Assembly: GCA_947441205.1 (NCBI GenBank)
Contig: CANETM010000040.1
Location: 1-10,645 of the forward strand
Direction of reading: 5' to 3'
Source of the DNA: Bacteroidota bacterium
Lineage (GTDB): Bacteria; Bacteroidota; Bacteroidia; Chitinophagales; Chitinophagaceae
Length of the DNA stretch: 10,645 nucleotides
Both the position numbers and the translations under genes were made by a program. Below are positions 7,237 to 10,645 of the stretch, piece by piece (positions within the stretch are counted from its first letter, which is position 1; every line of letters begins with the position of its first letter). The notes beneath the pieces are model-generated. The model was not told the DNA's origin. It ran no database searches and saw only the letters and a list, made by a program, of their open reading frames with translations.

Positions 7237-8418
7237 TTAATTGTACAAGCTTACGCCTAACCATGCCATCATACCTACTCCGTGTGCAATTGCATCCTCA
7301 TCGACTTTAAAAACTGGGGTATGTACATTATGAATGGCATCCTTTGCATCATTTCGAACTCCTAATCGGAAAAAGCAACCAGGAATCACTTGAGAATAAT
7401 ATCCAAAATCCTCAGCACCCATTCGGAGTTCAGTTTCTTCGACATTATAAGCTCCCATATATTGGTCGGCTAACTTCCAAGCCGCTTCGGTAATAATTGG
7501 TTCATTGTCAACAGTTGGATAACCTACATCAACTCGAAAATCAATTTCAGCTCCAGTTGCAATGGCTAATCCTTTCGCCTGCTGTAACATTAATTCATGT
7601 GCTTTAAATCGCCACACTTCATCCATCGCTCGGAAAGTTCCCATTAATTTTACTTCACTTGGAATCACATTTGTTGTGTTACCTCCATGAATAGAACATA
7701 TGGATAAAACAGATGGATTTTGAGGATTTCTATTACGCGAAATTATAGTTTGTAAACTGGTAATTAATTGTGCTGCTACTAAAACCGTGTCCACCGTTTG
7801 ATGAGGTGTTGCTGCATGACCACCCGGACCTTTAATGCTTACATATAACTCATCAGCGCTTGCCATAACACGTCCTTTTCTAAAACTTAATTTACCATAT
7901 GGTAAACCCGGATGCACGTGCAATCCAATGATACCTTGAGGTGTAGGGTTTTGTAAAGCGCCATCTCGAATCATATAACTAGCGCCACCTGGATTTTTTT
8001 CTTCACCAGGTTGAAATAATAATTTTATAGTTCCTTCAAATTCATTTCGTAATTCCCATAATATTTTCGCTGCTCCTAATAAAATAGTAGTATGTACATC
8101 ATGACCACAGGCATGCATTACGCCTTCATTCTTTGATTTATAATCAACCTCATTCTCTTCAATAATAGGTAACGCATCCATATCGGCACGCAAAGCAATA
8201 ACACGTTTGCTTGGATTTTTTCCTTCAATTATTCCCAACACACCCGTTGTAGCTATCACGGTAAAAGGAATTCCAATTTTAGTTAATTGTGCTTGTACAA
8301 ATTTACAAGTCTCAAATTCTTGATAACTTAATTCAGGGTTGGCATGCAAATGTCTGCGTATTGCAATATTTTCTGTTTGCCCCGCGGCTGCTAAAGATTT
8401 AATTTTTTCTAGTAACAT
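7237..8418 (-). CDS. M20-family amidohydrolase (N-acyl amino acid/hippurate hydrolase-like)
   Basis: A complete 393-residue cytoplasmic metallo-amidohydrolase of the M20D/ILR1-HipO-YxeP group, which removes acyl groups from N-acyl amino acids or similar amides. Family metal ligands are visible: Cys104 and His106 in MHACGHDVHTT, Glu140 in FQPGEE (catalytic base Glu139), His167 in GLHVHP, and His366 in HNVHTPVF. The dimerisation (lid) domain spans about 185-295, with the substrate-contacting GPGGHAATPH (197-206) and NVIP (250-253). RMGAEDFGYY (332-341) is also typical. Cysteine in the metal site separates it from the M20A ArgE/DapE type, which has His there. There is no signal peptide. It starts 31 bases after the deoC stop; a TAACTTTA (8445-8438) in that gap is one base off the -7 consensus, so a separate weak promoter is possible. 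The substrate cannot be read from sequence: an acetylated amino acid, hippurate, or an N-acetyl-diaminopimelate-like compound are all possible. Confidence 0.9.
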   Translation of the reverse strand: MLLEKIKSLAAAGQTENIAIRRHLHANPELSYQEFETCKFVQAQLTKIGIPFTVIATTGVLGIIEGKNPSKRVIALRADMDALPIIEENEVDYKSKNEGVMHACGHDVHTTILLGAAKILWELRNEFEGTIKLLFQPGEEKNPGGASYMIRDGALQNPTPQGIIGLHVHPGLPYGKLSFRKGRVMASADELYVSIKGPGGHAATPHQTVDTVLVAAQLITSLQTIISRNRNPQNPSVLSICSIHGGNTTNVIPSEVKLMGTFRAMDEVWRFKAHELMLQQAKGLAIATGAEIDFRVDVGYPTVDNEPIITEAAWKLADQYMGAYNVEETELRMGAEDFGYYSQVIPGCFFRLGVRNDAKDAIHNVHTPVFKVDEDAIAHGVGMMAWLGVSLYN

Positions 8419-8449
8419 AGTAGAAGAGTGCTTGAATTAAAGTTACTAA

Positions 8450-9130
8450 TTAATAATTGCTTTTTAAATTTTCAGTATTGGCTCCAGTTACGATAGCAAC
8501 TCCAGCGCTACATCCAATGCGTGTTGCACCAGCATCAATCATTTGTTTTGCTGTTGCATAATCTCTAATACCTCCTGAAGCTTTAATATTTACCGAGTCC
8601 GGCAAATGCTTGCGAAATAATTTTACGGCTTCAACACTCGCTCCTTTGTCTGCATAACCCGTTGATGTTTTAAGAAAATCAATACCGGCAATGCCATAAA
8701 TATCACAGCACTTTATAATTTCATCATCGGTTAAAACACCTGATTCTATAATAATTTTTACTGCCTTTCCCTTGGAACGAATAATTGGCATGATATGATT
8801 TATTTCATCGGCAATAACTGCCCAGTCTCCATTTTTTATAGCCGAAATATTAGCAACCACGTCTAATTCATCGGCACCATCTACCATGGCTAAAATGATT
8901 TCTGCAATTTTTGCTTCAGTTGCACTGTATCCAAAAGGGAAGCCAATAACGGTTGCTACTTTAACATCAGATCCTGCAACTTGCTGCTTAGCTAATTTTA
9001 CAAAATTGGGTGGTACACAAACTGCAGCAAAATCATATTGCTTTGCTTCAGCACATAATTTTTCAATGTCCGAAACCAAGCAGGTTGGTTTTAAAACAGT
9101 ATGATCAATATATTTATTAATTGGCATCAT
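8450..9130 (-). CDS. deoC: Deoxyribose-phosphate aldolase
   Basis: A class I aldolase that splits 2-deoxyribose-5-phosphate into glyceraldehyde-3-phosphate and acetaldehyde in deoxynucleoside breakdown, in the cytoplasm. The protein is 226 residues from the first ATG, typical for the short DeoC type. The TIM-barrel catalytic set is intact: Asp90 in DELDVVANI, the Schiff-base Lys154 in DFLKTSTGY, and Lys183 in NIKASGGIRD. The N-terminal YIDHTVLKPT and IGFPFGY (62-68 region) are also characteristic, and GCSAG near 206-210 forms the phosphate loop. The start is one of two adjacent ATGs (9130 or 9127). A longer frame from 9217 overlaps secA by about 85 bases and adds residues unlike any DeoC N-terminus, so I reject it. 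The secA stop is only one base upstream, pointing to translational coupling. No other deo genes are near. Confidence 0.95.
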   Translation of the reverse strand: MMPINKYIDHTVLKPTCLVSDIEKLCAEAKQYDFAAVCVPPNFVKLAKQQVAGSDVKVATVIGFPFGYSATEAKIAEIILAMVDGADELDVVANISAIKNGDWAVIADEINHIMPIIRSKGKAVKIIIESGVLTDDEIIKCCDIYGIAGIDFLKTSTGYADKGASVEAVKLFRKHLPDSVNIKASGGIRDYATAKQMIDAGATRIGCSAGVAIVTGANTENLKSNY

Positions 9131-9131
9131 A

Positions 9132-10645
9132 TTATACAGCATCCCTACCATGACATGCTTTAAACTTTTTACCACTTCCGCATGGGCAAGGATCGTTACG
9201 GCCAATTTTCGGACCAACCGTCACGGGTGTTTGTTTTTGTTCACTTGGATCATGGTATTGTTTTTCACCAACGCCTTCCTCAGTCCTTCCTGCACTCAAT
9301 TTACTTAAATCTGTTTTTTCTTGACGTCCTTCTTTCACAGCAGATTCTATTGGTAAATGCACGTGACATAAAAACTGAACCAACTTATGATTAATCTCAA
9401 TGTCCATTTTTCGGAATAATTCGAAAGCTTCCATTTTATAAATTACCAATGGGTCTTTTTGCTCGTAAGTAGCCGTTTGAACCGATTGTTTTAAATCGTC
9501 CATGGCACGTAAATGTTCTTTCCAGGCATCATCAATTAAATTTAATGAAATTGTTTTTTCAGCTTGCGTTGCTAATGCTTGTCCTGACGTACTTACATTT
9601 TTATCCAAGTTAACCAATACATTATAAGCCATTTTACCATCACCAACCGGCACAATAACATTTTCAATATGATTGCCTTGCTCTAATCTTATTTTCCTAA
9701 ATACAGGAATACTTTCCTGCATGATATCTTTTTTCTTATACTCATAATGAGCAATCGCTTCTTGATAAACTGCTTCTACTAAATCATTTTCTTTGGTCGC
9801 AGCAAATTCATCGGGAGTAATTTTTGTATCAAATCCACCACTTACAATTAAAGACAACTTAAAGTCCTCATAGTTACCGGATGTTTTATGTCCAACAACA
9901 ATACCTTCAATTACTTGATAAAACGCATTATCAATATCTAAAGCAAGGCGTTCGCCAAATAATGCATGACTTCTTTTTTTATAAATAACAGCTCTTTGCT
10001 TATTCATTACATCATCATATTCCAACAAGCGCTTTCTTACTCCAAAGTTATTTTCCTCTACTTTCTTTTGCGCGCGCTCAATTGACTTTGTAATCATACT
10101 GTGCTGAATTACTTCACCTTCCTTATAACCTGCAAAGTCCATTACTTTCGCGATTCGCTCACTACCAAACATGCGCATTAAATCGTCTTCCAAGGAAACA
10201 AAAAATTGTGAAGAACCTGGATCACCTTGACGTCCAGCACGACCTCTTAACTGTCTGTCCACACGACGTGACTCGTGACGCTCGGTACCTAAAATAGCTA
10301 AACCACCTGCAGCTTTTACTTCAGGGCTTAATTTAATATCCGTTCCACGACCAGCCATATTCGTTGCAATGGTAACAGCTCCTGTTAAACCAGCTTCTGC
10401 TACTACTTGTGCTTCACGCGCATGTTGTTTCGCATTCAATACATTATGTGGAATATTTTTTTGACGAAGCATTCTAGATAATAATTCACTTACTTCAACA
10501 CTTGTGGTTCCCACTAAGCAAGGTCTTCCTTTGTCTCTTAACGCTTCAATGGCTTCAATAACTGCGCCAAATTTTTCACGCTTTGTTTTAAAAACCATAT
10601 CCTGCTCATCTATTCTTACTGCAGGAATATTGGTAGGAATTGACA
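9132..10645 (-). CDS. secA: Preprotein translocase ATPase SecA (C-terminal part; runs off the right edge)
   Basis: SecA is the cytoplasmic motor that drives unfolded preproteins through SecYEG. About 503 residues are visible, somewhat under half of a Bacteroidota SecA; the N-terminal nucleotide-binding and preprotein-crosslinking domains lie beyond the window. The frame stays open to position 10645 and reads IPTNIPAVRIDEQDMVFKTK, which is internal SecA sequence, so the Met at 10598 is not the start. Counting from that Met, the second helicase lobe has GTTSVEVSELLS (30-41), ATNMAGRGTDI (78-88) and QLRGRAGRQGDPGSSQFF (116-133). The helical scaffold and wing regions have LEYDDVMNKQR (192-202) and, at 355-396, IDDAWKEHLRAMDDL followed by YEQKDPLVIYKMEAF. 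A variable linker leads to the zinc-binding tail with Cys471, Cys473, Cys482 and His483 (CPCGSGKKFKACH), which binds SecB or ribosomes in other species. Its stop lies one base before deoC. Confidence 0.97.
   Translation of the reverse strand, partial: SIPTNIPAVRIDEQDMVFKTKREKFGAVIEAIEALRDKGRPCLVGTTSVEVSELLSRMLRQKNIPHNVLNAKQHAREAQVVAEAGLTGAVTIATNMAGRGTDIKLSPEVKAAGGLAILGTERHESRRVDRQLRGRAGRQGDPGSSQFFVSLEDDLMRMFGSERIAKVMDFAGYKEGEVIQHSMITKSIERAQKKVEENNFGVRKRLLEYDDVMNKQRAVIYKKRSHALFGERLALDIDNAFYQVIEGIVVGHKTSGNYEDFKLSLIVSGGFDTKITPDEFAATKENDLVEAVYQEAIAHYEYKKKDIMQESIPVFRKIRLEQGNHIENVIVPVGDGKMAYNVLVNLDKNVSTSGQALATQAEKTISLNLIDDAWKEHLRAMDDLKQSVQTATYEQKDPLVIYKMEAFELFRKMDIEINHKLVQFLCHVHLPIESAVKEGRQEKTDLSKLSAGRTEEGVGEKQYHDPSEQKQTPVTVGPKIGRNDPCPCGSGKKFKACHGRDAV

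Noticed and set aside
9131..9217. N-terminal extension of deoC starting at 9217
   Set aside because: It overlaps the SecA zinc-binding tail in another frame, and its residues do not resemble DeoC; the family N-terminus begins just after the twin ATGs at 9130-9125.
10598..10598. Met at 10598 as the start of SecA
   Set aside because: The frame continues without a stop to the window edge with recognisable internal SecA sequence, so this Met is internal and the gene is simply cut by the window.
1..10645. A new defence, mobile or biosynthetic system
   Set aside because: Every complete gene belongs to a well-known family with its key motifs intact; there are no integrase, transposase, toxin-antitoxin or uncharacterised clustered genes to support one.

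Overview
The window looks like an ordinary chromosomal segment of an AT-rich Bacteroidota bacterium, perhaps of the Sphingobacteria/Chitinophagia type. This rests on three observations: AT-rich codon use with standard stops, starts without Shine-Dalgarno sequences, and several copies of the Bacteroidota -7 promoter element TAnnTTTG. Every gene is on the minus strand, so transcription runs from right to left and genes are described here in that order.

Right part (10645 to 7237): the C-terminal part of secA, the motor ATPase of protein export, enters from the right edge. One base after its stop comes deoC (deoxyribose-phosphate aldolase), then after about 30 bases an M20-family amidohydrolase that probably deacylates N-acyl amino acids. 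The tight spacing suggests one transcript. A 116-base gap follows, with a -7-like element inside a dyad; it is the best candidate for a new promoter.

Middle part (7120 to 2588): maeB (malic enzyme fused to a phosphotransacetylase-like domain), an MlaE-type lipid-transporter permease, and a metallo-beta-lactamase/beta-CASP nuclease, with gaps of only 20 and 28 bases. A perfect TAnnTTTG lies just before the permease ATG, so that gene may also have its own, nearly leaderless, transcript. Its usual partner ATPase and MCE-domain protein are not in the window.

Left part (2544 to 1): a large polytopic O-antigen ligase/polymerase-like protein with a C-terminal TPR region, then a 164-base intergenic region with a striking period-4 repeat tract, a small dyad and a possible promoter, and finally the first ten codons of a gene that reads like the N-terminus of a short-chain dehydrogenase/reductase.

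The genes do not form one pathway: they cover protein export, deoxynucleoside salvage, amino-acid deacylation, the pyruvate/NADPH supply, envelope lipid transport, RNA processing and surface glycan assembly. I see no rRNA, tRNA, CRISPR array, insertion sequence or phage gene, and no convincing undescribed multi-gene system. The points most worth a second look are the ATPase-less MlaE permease, the ligase-TPR fusion and the period-4 tract.
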